Assembly (NCBI RefSeq): GCF_009905375.1
Contig: NC_133656.1
Coordinates: 230,977,739-231,041,738, forward strand
Length of the DNA: 64,000 nt
Reading direction: 5' to 3'
DNA from: Apium graveolens
Taxonomy: Eukaryota; Streptophyta; Magnoliopsida; Apiales; Apiaceae
Shown: piece after piece, positions 33,609-44,948 of the stretch
Numbering within the stretch: position 1 is the stretch's first letter
Layout of the letters: each line of letters begins with the position of its first letter
Position numbers and translations under genes: made by a program
The notes under the pieces: generated by a model
The model's input: only the letters and a program-made list of their open reading frames with translations
Database searches by the model: none
What the model was told of the DNA's origin: nothing

Positions 33609-34922
33609 TGTTAGGAAATGAATAACACAAGAGGGGGGGGGGGGTGAATGCGTTTTACTGTTTTTAAGCTTTTCTTGATCTTTTATGGTCGAACAAAGTA
33701 AATTAAATCTTGTAGTAAAATGTGTTCATGCAAAAATTAAGCTTGCAGAAAATAAAGAACACAAATCTTCAAAACTCGCTTAATTTTATATTAAAATTAA
33801 GAATATTTTGCTAAAAAATTTATAGGCTCTTTGTTGATAAAGAGCTTAACTTCTTCTTGAGAGTGTTACAACATTTTCTATCTCAATTATTACAACTGAC
33901 TAAAGGACCGGTGTTAACTTTATAACTTAGTTAACTGCTAGTTTACACAGTGTACAATAAAATATGCTATTGCTTTTGTAAACAGTCACTTGTCATTTCC
34001 ATTGATAGAAAAGTATATCTTCTATTTTTGGCTTAGCATATCTTTAGCATCCTGTGATTATCTTGATCTTCCTTTGTCGGTTAATCTTCACCATTGATCT
34101 TTCACATTCTTCAAGCTGCTTTTTGTAGACCTGTCAATCCAGCTGTTTGTATTGTTTGTTGATTGTTAATCTTGGATATTGAACCGATCTGCAATTTTGT
34201 ACTTTGAGATTTTACCTCGAGATCTCCAGTTTTGGTCTATAGAGAACTTGACATCTCGATAAGTATATTGGCTTATCGAGATCTTTAGTACTCTATATTT
34301 AATTTGGCTTGTAGAGGTCTTCAGTTCTCTATAAAAGAATTTTGGCTTGTTGAGATCTCTAGTCTTCATATCTTCACTTCGACTTATCGATATCTCTGAG
34401 TTCTCTAATGGTTTATTGACTTATCGATAACTCAGAGTTCTCTTAGTCAAATTTGACTTGTCGACAACTCAAAGTTCTCTAGTGAATGTTGACTTATCGA
34501 TATCTCTGAGTTCTCTAGTGGAATTTGACTTATCGATAACTCAGAGTTATCTAATGAATGTTGACTTGTCGATAACTCTGAGTTCTCTAGTGAAGAAATG
34601 ACTTGTCGATATCTCCAATCTCCATGTCTTCAATTTGACTAGTCGATATTTCTGAGTTCTCTATAAGCTTTCCTGAGTTCTCTATAAGTCATTCTGGAGT
34701 TCTCGAATGACTTCTCTATAACACTAAATCTGTGACTTGTAGAGATCTTGACTTAGAATATTTTTCCTAAAACAGATTTATTCAACTCCAAGCTTCTTCA
34801 TAATTCTCCTGAGGCATGATCTTCATGATCTTCTTCCAGATAGAATTCTTAGGCTTGACACTGTTTATAGAAAAAGACTCCAGTCTGCTCCTTTGATATT
34901 TTTACAGACTTTGAGTGTTACA
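33609..34922 (-). mobile_element. LTR-like remnant, Sirevirus-type, reverse orientation
   Basis: On the minus strand this reads TGTAACACTCAAAGTCTG at the start and ends with a C-run (CACCCCCCCCCCCCTCTTG) followed by TTCCTAACA. That resembles the 3' end of the intact copia LTR (TTCAACCCCCCTTCTG ... AATAACA). A ~37-bp minisatellite occupies the same part of the LTR as the TCAACGGAT array does in the intact element. No matching 5-bp duplication was found, so the limits are approximate; it may be a damaged solo LTR. Confidence 0.5.
34374..34700. repeat. ~37-bp minisatellite with TTATCGATAA core
   Basis: About seven degenerate units built on GACTTATCGATATCTCTGAG followed by TTCTCTAGTG. Many contain the self-complementary word TTATCGATAA or CTTATCGATA. 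Lies inside the LTR-like remnant. Confidence 0.75.
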
Positions 34923-35904
34923 AGTACAAAATGCAAATCTATTATATATATAATAGAGCAAATAGGGGTTGGCTGAGATAATTTATTTCAAATTACTAAT
35001 TTACCCCTCAATAATAAATACAAATAATTGTCAAATTTAATACCATGTATTAGTTACACTTAAATCATTATTACTCCTTATTAATAAATATAAATAATTT
35101 CCATATTTAATAACATATATTAATTACACCTAACTCATTAGTATTAATAATATTATATATGTTATCATTTATCATTGAATATTAACAATCTATAATTAAA
35201 TATCTAAAATTTAATAATATTTGCCTATATATATACTAAATTCTTATTTTTTTTGAAGACTTGATATAAAATAAATTTATTTTCAGCAAATAAATTTAAT
35301 ATGTTAACTAATATGAAAATGAGAATGTTAGTGTATCAAGTATTAAATTCAATAAATTTTCTAGATATTCTCTTTGTATATGAATAAAAGAGTGGGTTAT
35401 GGGGGGGGTTTATAACAAAGTTGAGATTCTTATTATATGACCAAATCGAATATAAACTAAGACTAGTTTGAAGATTTTTGAATATATATAATAAAATATT
35501 AAAATGTCAAGTTCATTACAGTTACATTAATATTTTATAATAGTAAGGCGAATCATTTTTCTTACATTTACCAATTTAAAGTTTTTTCAGAGGTATAAGT
35601 AAAAGAATTATAAGATTACTGCACATTTCGCCGATAAATTGCTACAAGACAATCAAACAATCTATTGAGCAAAATCGGAGCATACAACATTTTTGTCATT
35701 TTTGATCAAAATCGGCAATTTTCAGGTCAAAATTTGACGAATCAAACACACGATTTGAGGCTATGAAGAGAAGAAAAGGAAGAAGAAATATACTCAGCAT
35801 CGAGTTGGTGAAGAATGACGATTTTAAATGAAGAAATCAGACGTTTATTGAATAGAAACTGAAAAGATAAGGGAAGAAGAAGAGAGATGCGTAAAGATGA
35901 TTAA

Positions 35905-36254
35905 GGCTTTGTTTGGGATTGCTATTAAAAATTGCTATGCTGTTAGAAAAAGTGCTGTTGTAAAAATCAGATGACTGTTTGGTAATTTTTTTGATACGTA
36001 TATGTGTTGATGCAAAAAATTAAAAATAATGATACTTTTGGTAAGGTTTGATGGTGAAATCAACACCTGCTTCCCGCAACAGCTGAAAAGCAGCTTTTTC
36101 TAAAAGCATGGGGGGACTTACTTTCTCTAACAACAGCTTTTATGCCAAAAGCACTTTTCCGAAAAGCAGCTTTTAAATTTTACCAAACAATTTTTAACTG
36201 CTTTTCAGCGAAAAACTGTTGTTGCTGTCTGCAACAGCAATACCAAACACACCA
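35905..36254. mobile_element. PIF/Harbinger (Tourist-like) MITE
   Basis: 350 bp with ends GGCTTTGTTTGGGATTGCTA and (inverse) TGGTGTGTTTGGTATTGCTG, flanked by TAA on both sides (35902-35904 and 36255-36257). The interior is full of AAAAGCAGCTTTT-type words. Nested in the Helitron. Confidence 0.75.
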
Positions 36255-36906
36255 TAAGACTCTTATTATTTTAATAAATAATGCACACAAAATAATGTTA
36301 TAACTTAGTACGGATGTACAAATACAATTTTACACATCTCAAATATAATTATTTTACTTATATATTTAAAAAGAATATAAAAATATATTCGATATTATTT
36401 CGATTTAGCATTTCGATAAATTCTCGATTTTTGATAAACCGTAATTCAGTAGTTCCACCAATTTAGTCCATTTTTCAATTTTCATTACCATTGATTACTG
36501 ACCTATCTATTAATATATTTATCATAAAAAATGATGTATTTGAAAAGTGTATTTATATTGTCAATTGTACAATATTATATTTAATATGTCAGTTTTCATA
36601 TTCAATCATTATATTTTCTAATATGGAAAGTAAGAGTACCTCATATTCATTGTATTTTGTATCACTAATTGTACCATGTAAACAACTATAATAACTCTTT
36701 AAACAACTCCGCAATATTTCATTCTTATGAGTTGTAATTATTTTCATAGGATATGTGTGCTTTCATTTGTATTATATTTTGATCGTATATTACGATTTCA
36801 TTTCCGCATATTCAATTCATTTTGAGAAAAAACACGTTAAGTACGACATCGATCTCAATTTCATAAAGAGAGATATTTAGTTAATCGATCCATCATGAAG
36901 CAACAT

Positions 36907-39900
36907 TGTAATATCCGGGATATATCGTGTAAGTATTTTTGCTAATAAATAATTAATATATGTGTTCAGTATCTGTTCTGTGAATTAATTGTTAAGTGTT
37001 AAATATGTTTGGATATTTAAAAATATTATTAATTGAGTATTTTAATTTTTATATGTCCAAAATAAAATATAGATAATTGTCATATCTTCCTAATTATTTT
37101 TATGTTGATTTATGAATTTATAAGGATCATATGAAATTTATAAAATCTTTTTCCGGGTATTTAAAATCTATTTTATAAAAACGGGAACCAACCGACGTCA
37201 TCCGTTATTACGTTTTTGAAACCCGAAACTCTTCCGAGAACTCCTTCCTAACCCAATTGTAAAATTCCGAGCATATTCCATGTTTCGACTTTTTCAATCC
37301 GGCGTACGGTTTGTCCTGCGCGGGTCCCGACGCAACATTTTCGATACAATATTCGTTTCGGTAAATCAATAAAACTCGTATTTTCGATAAACGAGAGCTT
37401 TATATTAAACTATCCCAATTATCACCTCGTAGTACGTGTAACCAGGCGCTGAGACCAAGACCGCAATACAAATTGTACTGGTTTGGATAACTGTCCCGAA
37501 AACCGATACCGTTTGGATCAGTTTTTACAAATAAACGTACCGTTTTATATCCGGAATGATCCAACGGGATACTAATTTTCCGTAATTATAAATAGTCTTT
37601 TCCCGTATTTTATTTCGTATCAAAATCATTTGCAGTCAGTTAATTATATAATTTTCCAGAGAAAACCCCTAAATTCATAAAACCTTCTGAGAATCAAACT
37701 ACAATTTCAAGGTGTTATTGAAATCAGTTGGAAAAGTTGGAGTAACCAAATCGAAGGTCTCAAGGAGTACTACCAGATTCTGTGTTCCATATCACTGCAG
37801 AAATCAAGGTTTATTTTCTGAAAATTTATTTATTTTCGAATTAATTTTATTAAAAATATGAATTTTTGTTCGGATGATTGTTTGTATGATTTGATACTTG
37901 TATGTTGTAGAGCTTGTTTTCCTGATGATTTTCATATGTCATACGTCTGATTTGGAGTTCAATAACATGCTCAAAAGTGGGTTTAATTCTCGAATTTCAA
38001 AATTAGGGTTTATAACCCGTATGAATGTTTTCAATTGAAATTTGGGGCTTTTTGATTTAGGGGTTATTAGCTGTTAATTTATAGTGGATTATGTTCCTTA
38101 TAAAATTTGCAATCGATTGGTATATAGCTCGTTAACAGAGGATTAGTGAATCGAAGGGAGTTGTGTTTTGAAGATATTCGATGTTCGTCGGAAACCGGCA
38201 ATGTTCTTGTTCATTTTCCGGCCAAAACAGGGATGATTGATGTGTTTTGATTGCATGAATAAGTTCCTGGGGATGTGTAGATCGTATCTGGAAGTGTTGG
38301 TGGGGTGAGGACGGCGGGATCGTCTTCTCCGGCGAGACAGAACTTTTCCGGCGACCCCCCTGTAAAATTACAGTTTAGTACATAATCTTTTGGGGAAGAA
38401 ACAGTTAGGTCCCTGAGGTTTCCAGAACTTGCAAATTTTGGATTCCTGTTTTAAAAATATTCAAAAATCATATTTTCTATTTATTTTTATTATAAAAATT
38501 CGATTTTAATTTCTGAAAATTCCAAAAATTATTATTTTAATTCCAAAAATTATATTTAATTCAAAAATAAATCTGAATTAATTAGTTAATTAATTTCAGT
38601 TAATTTTTAATTGATTAATTAGTCAATTAATTCGAAAATTAATTGATTAATTGATTTAATTAATTATTAATTAATTTTATACAATTATTTAATTAGATTT
38701 AATTATTTAAAAATGATTTAAAAATTCCGAAAAATAGTTTCGAGCTTTAAAATATCATTTTAAATTGTTTTCAAGGCTCGATAATTATTATAAAATTGTT
38801 TTGAAGCCAGAATTGGCCAACCGAACCCTGTTTACTACTTCGAAATTGATTCAACGATCTGTTTTAATTCTGAAAAATATTTTAAAAATCATTTTAAATA
38901 TCCAAAAGCTTGTTTATGACCCGAGACTTCTTTATAAACGTTATATCATTGATTATGTGATGTGTTATGTGCTATATGTGACATGATTGGTTAACTGTCG
39001 GTCTATGTACTCGATGTTACTTGTTTATTGCGTAACTTTCAATCCGTTAATCGAATTTGGGTGAAACGAAGGGTAGATAGAAGTATGTGTCGAATAGAAT
39101 TATGCGAGTTGAATATTTATAGATGCTTATGATATGTGAGCAGAAGAGGCAAGGCGTAGGAAAGGGAAACAGGTAGTCGAGGAGTAAGACAGTGGTGATT
39201 GAAAGCGAGTGCAGTATAGTAAGCTAGTACCAGGCAAGTATTCTGAACTTTCTCGAGATATTGTAGTGATTGATAGTCCTGTTTTATATTGCAAGTGCTT
39301 TGAAGCACTGAACCCTAAACCCTGGTTCCAGTTATTGATCTTGAGCCGTAAACCTTATTCTTTCTAAACCATTGATTGTTGTGCATCCAGATACGATACT
39401 GCTCCACAAATACATGCAAACTAAATATCAAACACTGAACCAGATTGCTTACACACTCAAACCATTGTATCCTATACTTTGAAAGGCCAAATCCTTGAAA
39501 CATTATTTCCTTTGCTATCCAATTCTTTCATTACCTAGCATCCATGCTTTGAAACTGCCATATTGATCCCTATGCAGATTGAAACCATTTTCATTATTGA
39601 ACGTCTAATGTTGTTAATGATGTTGTTTATTGTTTATTACTGATTATTCTGTTATTATGTTAGAATTGGATTGTTTTTATAAAATTGTGGACCAGATTCG
39701 TGGTCAGACCATATAATGGTTAAGTTAGGCCAATGTGTGCCCTGGATCCAGTAGTTAGAGCAGTGCTGTGTGCTTTGCTCGGGGTTAGTGCGTGACTGAT
39801 CAGCAGCCTAACCTTGGTTTTTAAAATGAAAGTATAATATCCAATTCTAAATCATAATTCATTGTTCAATTGATATCGTAACCATTTCCACCTGATGATC

Positions 39901-40321
39901 ATTATTCTCAGTTTTGTCATTGTGACTTGCTGAGCTAGTTAGCTCATCTGTGCGATGTTGTTTATGTTCTTTTCCAGTTAAGAAGGAACCGGTTGGTACC
40001 GAGGATCCCCAGTCCAGCGCGAGAGCTAGGGTTCAGGTTGATCGAGCTAAGCTAGTAGGCTTCTTTTGGAATAATTTAAGTTTGTAAAAGTTTGTAATAA
40101 TGTTTAATACTCAGTTCTGAGTTTGGAATAGTTGGGATTTGAACGTTTGTAATATAAGTAGGTGTGCTTGGCTTGTGTGCATACTTTGACCTGTTGCGGT
40201 CCATGATAGTTGGTAAGTAGGGTCAGTGCATATTATTATATTTATCATTGTTATAAGCAGGTTATTAATAAGGTGTGTGTGTGGACCCCAAACTTCTGAC
40301 CCGGGTTTGGAGGGCGCCACA
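36907..40321 (+). mobile_element. Solo LTR of a large Ty3/gypsy-type element
   Basis: A 3,415-bp unit beginning TGTAATATCCGGGATAT and ending GGAGGGCGCCACA, flanked by a perfect 5-bp duplication, AACAT (36902-36906 and 40322-40326). A single TG...CA unit with its own target duplication and no internal domain fits a solo LTR left by LTR-LTR recombination. A promoter-like segment with TATAAATA lies near 37588. The start and end resemble plant gypsy LTRs; the class assignment is from memory of that look, since no coding sequence is present. Confidence 0.75.
37585..37594 (+). promoter_or_regulatory. Candidate TATA box of the solo LTR
   Basis: AATTATAAATAGTC about 680 bp into the LTR, followed by a T/C-rich leader. 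Position and context fit an LTR promoter. Confidence 0.45.
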
Positions 40322-40413
40322 AACATGAATATATCGTCGATAATTACAATCAAAATGACATTAATTCACGCACTATAGAACATGCCCGTGCATTGCACGG
40401 ATTATAGAGCTAG

Positions 40414-41100
40414 TTAAGATAACAATACAACTTACCTAGGGTTGACATAATATCTTAGTCTTGTTAAAGTACATGCATGTATTATACAACATACATTAAA
40501 AATCTCTTCAATATATAATAGAAGAACACGATGATAAAATTTATGAGACTTTTTATTCTAAGTAAAATGATGATTTTACCCTTTTTTACATTTTATTCAT
40601 GTATTAAAATAACTAATTTATTTATATAATTAAAATTTATATAAAAATGTTTTAAATTAAAACATCCTATGTGGGGAATATATTTGAACTTTAAAGGCTG
40701 CACATCAATTCTTCATCAAAGAAATGATGTGAAAGTTTAAGATATTGGACGACAAACTAATAAGTTAGTTCATGACATAGTTAGGCTTCCTTGCATGTCT
40801 GGAATTGTGAACTCTTTTATTTCTCCTCCCTTATATTGTTGGATTATTCCTTAAATTATTGGAATTTTAGTTGAAAAAAAAAGCTAGTCAATACATAAAT
40901 ATTCAATTCATCTTTAACAAATATGAAAAACAGTTCTGCTTTTCGTTCATAGATAGCAATCGTGCATAAAGGGTTCCAGCGGTGTGTTTTTGAAACTGAT
41001 TCACAAGTTCTGGTTCGAGCATGCAAAGGATAAGATGGAAGATCTTTTTTTATACAATTGTCAGAGATTGTATTGATTTATCACTTTGATGAAGTGTTAG
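40414..41100. other. AT-rich spacer between Helitron and LINE remnant
   Basis: No coding exon recognised. Confidence 0.4.
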
Positions 41101-41262
41101 TATGTTTGTTAAGTAGATCTGCGAATAGGATTGCTCATAAATTAGTAAAATCAGCCTATTTTTAGGAGTGACACGTTAATGCTCCTGATTTTATTCATCA
41201 TGCAATCTGTTCTGAAGCTTTATGAGTAATGCAAATACGATTTTCGTCAAAAAAAAAATATT
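41101..41262 (+). mobile_element. 3' end of a LINE-type retrotransposon (RNase H remnant)
   Basis: A plus-strand frame reads NRIAHKLVKSAYF and then, after a stop, a stretch including DFIHHAICSEAL, resembling the end of the RNase H domain of plant L1-type elements. It closes with TTTTCGTCAAAAAAAAAATA, a typical LINE 3' tail. No 5' portion is present. Confidence 0.5.
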
Positions 41263-41354
41263 GCAATCGTGCATCTTTTTTTTCTTTTTTCTTTCCTCCA
41301 GTGGCTTCCCTCTATCTCCTGTTTCTCTTAACAACATAAACAGCTATAATTATA

Positions 41355-42468
41355 TGTTAGGAATATATGTGCATTAGTTTGATGATATGTTTAACAAAAC
41401 ACTTAAGTAGAAATTTAGTGTCTGTAGCCTCAACGGATAAGACCACTTTGGCTATCCGTTGATGGTGTAGCTTTACTTAGAAATAAGTCTAGTATTGTAG
41501 CATATTTCAGTCTCTGTATTTAAAATTGTAATTCTTAGAAGTTGAGAGAAACTATGAGTCATGTTGACTACTAGATGATATGCAGATAGGAAGGCCAATT
41601 GTAAATATTTCATGCCTTGTAATTTTGTATAAATGAAGTGGTATCAACGGATGACTTAAAAGACCTTCAACGGATGAGAAGCTAAGCTTCAACGGATGTC
41701 TCTAAAGCTTCAACGGATAACATCCTTCAACGGATGAGAGCATCAACGGATGAAAGCTTCAACGGATAACATCCTTCAACGGATGAGAGCATCAACGGAT
41801 GAAAGCTTCAACGGATAACATCCTTCAACGGATGAAGTCATCAACGGATGAAAGCTTCAACGGATGTTCTGCTAATCAGCCGTTGATAAGTGGTAGTTGT
41901 ACCTACAAGCAGAGGCACGTGGGTTGACAGAGAAAACTGAGATGTGGTAGCCGAATTTCAGGATCAACAGAAAAAGCAGCCGTTCTTCTTTTGTACAAAG
42001 TTGCAATAGTCAACAAAGTACTTGAGTGAACAGGAAAAGAAGCAAGTGAAGAACTTATTTTACTATTGTAATTTAATATTGTTTTTCACTTGTACACTTG
42101 GTAATATATATGAACCAAGAAGAAGCTAGTAATTAGAGAGAATTTTTCCAGAGCTGTCAAGAAATATCTTGAGAGAAAATTCATCTAGTTTGTACTAGGA
42201 TGCAGCTGTGATCAACATTGTTGAACACAGATTTTCTAATATACCATCTCTGGTGGAACAACAAATCCACCAGAAAAGTTTTTAAGGTCTGTTGTGTTCT
42301 TTACATTTGTGCTTGAATATATATCTGTCTGTATTAGCTTAAAGCAATTCACACACTTGTTCTTCTTGAACACACAACTTTATAAACTGCTCAAAACTTG
42401 AAAAAGTTTTGAGATTTACATTCAACCCCCCTTCTGTAAATCTCATTGTTAGTCTTCTAGGAATAACA
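41355..42468 (+). repeat. 5' LTR of the copia element
   Basis: 1,114 bp, TGTTAGGAATATA...AGGAATAACA. It contains 14 forward and one inverse copy of TCAACGGAT, a G-box next to a W-box core (CACGTGGGTTGAC, about 41923), and a TATA-like TAATATATATG at about 42104 set inside a short palindrome (CTTGGT...ACCAAG). Confidence 0.95.
41644..41865 (+). repeat. TCAACGGAT tandem array in the LTR
   Basis: Exact motif starts: 41644, 41667, 41689, 41710, 41727, 41743, 41759, 41776, 41792, 41808, 41825, 41841, 41857. From 41710 on the steps are 17, 16, 16 bp repeated three times, giving a 49-bp higher-order unit. An identical array lies at 53788-54009 in the other LTR. Confidence 0.95.
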
Positions 42469-42470
42469 AT

Positions 42471-42482
42471 TGGTATCAGAGC
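42471..42482 (+). promoter_or_regulatory. Primer-binding site of the copia element
   Basis: TGGTATCAGAGC, complementary to the 3' end of initiator methionine tRNA, 2 bp after the LTR end at 42468. Confidence 0.92.
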
Positions 42483-42529
42483 AGGCTCTTGACACACAAA
42501 GAGTTTAAAGATCTTGGAATCTAACAAAG

Positions 42530-44944
42530 ATGAGTAAGAAGGATATTGGAGTAAAGATCCCAGTTCTTGACAAAGACAGTTATCACCACTGGAAGGTGAA
42601 AATGCACCTTCATCTACTCTCCCAAGATGAAGGTTATGTAAACTGCATTGAGAATGGTCCTCACATTCCCCACAAAGTAGCCACAGTTGCTACGGCCACA
42701 ATTGCTGTTGGTCAATCCATTCCAAAACCCAGAGCAGAATGGACAATGGAAGACACAGAAGAAGTCCACAAGGATAAGAAGGCTATGAACATTTTGTTTA
42801 ATGGTCTTGACAAGGATATGTTTGATAATGTGATAAATTGTTCAACTGCCAAAGAGGTTTGGGACACAGTTCAGCTGCTGTGTGAAGGTACAGAACAAGT
42901 AAGAGAGAACAAAATGCAGCTTCTCATTCAACAGTATGAGCACTTTCATTTTGAAGAAAATGAATCTTTAAATGACACATTCAATAGATTCCAAAAACTG
43001 TTGAATGGACTGAAGCTGTATGGTAGAGTGTACCAGGTGAAGGATTCAAATCTTAAATTTTTGAGATCCTTACCAAAGGAATGGAAACCCATGACTGTTT
43101 CCTTAAGAAACTCTCAAGATTATAAGGACTTTACTCTTGAAAGATTATATGGAATCTTGAAGACTTATGAACTAGAGTTGGAACAGGATGAGGTATTGGA
43201 GAGGGGGAGAAAGAAAGGAGGTTCAGTTGCATTGGTAGCTGAAAATGAGAAAGAATGCAGAAAAGAAACTGTGAGATCTACATCAAGCTCCAAAGATGGT
43301 GTAAGAAATCCAGAATCAGACAAGGGTAAAGGGCAAGTTGCTGAAAATGAAGACAACTCCAGTCAAGATGACTCTGATGGTATTGATGAGCATCTTGCAT
43401 TTCTGTCCAGGAGATTTGCAAAGATGAAGTTCAGGAAAAACACTAGAGCCACTAAACCCCATAAGAACATGGTGGACAAATTCAAGTTCAAGTGTTTTAA
43501 TTGTGGTATGAGTGGACACTTTGCAAGTGAGTGCAGAAAGCCAACCTCTGAAAAGAAGAAATTTGAACAAGTAGATTACAAAAAGAAATATTTTGATCTG
43601 CTCAAACAGAAGGAAAGGGCTTTCATTACTCAAGAAAGAGACTGGGCAGCTGATGGAGAAGAAGAGGATGAAGACATGGAATATGTTAACTTGGCTCTCA
43701 TGGCTGATTCTGAGGAGAATGAAGTTAGTTCATCAAGCAACCAGGTAATTACTACTGATATAACACAGCTTACTAAAGAAGAGTGCAATGATGCTTTTAA
43801 TGACATGTCTACTGAACTGTATCATTTGCGTGTATCTCTTAAATCTCTTGCTAAAGAAAATAGTAGGATTAAAGAGAACAATCTGTTTTTAAGTAATAGA
43901 AATGCTGTGTTAGAAGATAAGTTAATTGACCTAGAAAAGACTAAGCTGCATTGTGTATCTGTTGAAAATGAACTAGCTGAATCTATTAAGAAAGTAGAAA
44001 TACTTTCCAATCAATTAGAGAAAGAGCAAGAGGTGATTAAAGCCTGGAAAACATCTAGGGATGTAAGTGCTCAAATTGCCAAAGTCCAAGGAATTGAATC
44101 ATTCTGTGAAACTGCCTGGGATAAAAATAAAAAGAAACTGGAATTAATTGATGGACTGTCAACGGATGTGGAATCAACGGATGATGAAAGTTATCCGTTG
44201 AAGGAAGAAAAGGAACATCCGTTGAAGGTTCCTCAATTAAAACAGGCAGATGTTTCTAAAAGAGAAAATCTAAAGAAACTCAACAAAAAGTTTGGTTCAA
44301 CTTCAAAGAACTTTGTCAAAGAAGGAGCAAGCACATCCAAAGATGTCAGAAAGGTGAATGTAGGGCACATGACCTTAGAACAGTTAAACAATAGGCTCAA
44401 GATGGTTGAGGATAAAAAGGAATCCAAAAGGAAATCCAACAGAAATGGGAAGGTAGGAGTTAACAAACATAACAATTACACACCTGACAAGTATGCTCCT
44501 AGAAAAAGCTGTGTGCATTGTAGTAGTGTTAATCATCTATCTGCTTACTGTAAATCTATTAAGAAATCTCCCATAACTGTACCCTCTTCCATGCCTAACA
44601 TGTCTGTATCACCTCTACATGCTCTGCCTGTTATGTCTCAACAAAATCCTTATGCACATTTTGCAAACATGCCATATTTTAACAATTCTTATCTTGCTGC
44701 ATTCAGTATGCCTCAATTGCCATACAATATGCCAATGTGGAATAACATGTATGCACAATCCATGCCTAATAATACTATAAATGTGCTGGATAATGTTGTG
44801 ACTAACCCTACACCTCAACCAACCACATCTAAGACCAAGGTTGACTCAAACTCACCTAAGTCTAAAGATGCAGGAGGAATGAAGTCTAGGAGAAAGGCTA
44901 ACAAGAATGGACCCAAGGAAACTTGGGTACCAAAATCAAATTGA
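42530..44944 (+). CDS. Gag of the copia element
   Basis: Capsid/nucleocapsid protein, 804 aa. N-terminal MSKKDIGVKIPVLDKDSYHH, then a copia Gag (UBN2-like) core around residues 85-220 with ILFNGLDKDMFDNVINCSTA and FLRSLPKEWKPMTVSL. A CCHC zinc knuckle lies at residues 322-335 (CFNCGMSGHFASEC), and a second one at about 661-674 (CVHCSSVNHLSAYC). Between them are an acidic stretch and a probable coiled coil (about 425-510). The insert STDVESTDDESYPLKEEKEH (about residues 544-563) is encoded by four copies of the TCAACGGAT/ATCCGTTGA motif. The tail, TWVPKSN-stop, is where copia Gag normally continues into the protease, but here the frame ends. Confidence 0.93.
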   Translation: MSKKDIGVKIPVLDKDSYHHWKVKMHLHLLSQDEGYVNCIENGPHIPHKVATVATATIAVGQSIPKPRAEWTMEDTEEVHKDKKAMNILFNGLDKDMFDNVINCSTAKEVWDTVQLLCEGTEQVRENKMQLLIQQYEHFHFEENESLNDTFNRFQKLLNGLKLYGRVYQVKDSNLKFLRSLPKEWKPMTVSLRNSQDYKDFTLERLYGILKTYELELEQDEVLERGRKKGGSVALVAENEKECRKETVRSTSSSKDGVRNPESDKGKGQVAENEDNSSQDDSDGIDEHLAFLSRRFAKMKFRKNTRATKPHKNMVDKFKFKCFNCGMSGHFASECRKPTSEKKKFEQVDYKKKYFDLLKQKERAFITQERDWAADGEEEDEDMEYVNLALMADSEENEVSSSSNQVITTDITQLTKEECNDAFNDMSTELYHLRVSLKSLAKENSRIKENNLFLSNRNAVLEDKLIDLEKTKLHCVSVENELAESIKKVEILSNQLEKEQEVIKAWKTSRDVSAQIAKVQGIESFCETAWDKNKKKLELIDGLSTDVESTDDESYPLKEEKEHPLKVPQLKQADVSKRENLKKLNKKFGSTSKNFVKEGASTSKDVRKVNVGHMTLEQLNNRLKMVEDKKESKRKSNRNGKVGVNKHNNYTPDKYAPRKSCVHCSSVNHLSAYCKSIKKSPITVPSSMPNMSVSPLHALPVMSQQNPYAHFANMPYFNNSYLAAFSMPQLPYNMPMWNNMYAQSMPNNTINVLDNVVTNPTPQPTTSKTKVDSNSPKSKDAGGMKSRRKANKNGPKETWVPKSN
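44159..44225 (+). repeat. TCAACGGAT motif cluster inside gag
   Basis: Forward copies at 44159 and 44174, inverse copies at 44193 and 44217, all exact. Translated as STD (forward) and YPLK/HPLK (inverse). Confidence 0.92.
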
Positions 44945-44948
44945 TTGA

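Larger units (their letters stand above)
34938..40413 (+). mobile_element. Non-autonomous Helitron, interrupted by younger insertions
   Basis: The 5' end begins TC after an A (A|TCTATTATATATATAATAG). The 3' end has the perfect hairpin CCGTGCATTGCACGG at 40386-40400, followed ten bases later by CTAG and then T (CTAG at 40410-40413). Insertion between A and T, no target duplication, and hairpin plus CTRR are the Helitron hallmarks. Removing the solo LTR and its duplicated TSD leaves about 2.06 kb. No Rep/helicase coding region is seen. Confidence 0.7.

Noticed and set aside
34374..34700. CRISPR-like array
   Set aside because: Degenerate ~37-bp tandem units without unique spacers, inside an LTR-like remnant.
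41644..41865. CRISPR-like array
   Set aside because: Short motif with 7-8-bp gaps in a plant LTR; no spacers of CRISPR size and a eukaryotic context. It is an LTR minisatellite.
42339..42527. Minus-strand ORF across the LTR/PBS junction
   Set aside because: Overlaps the LTR end and primer-binding site, and has no similarity.
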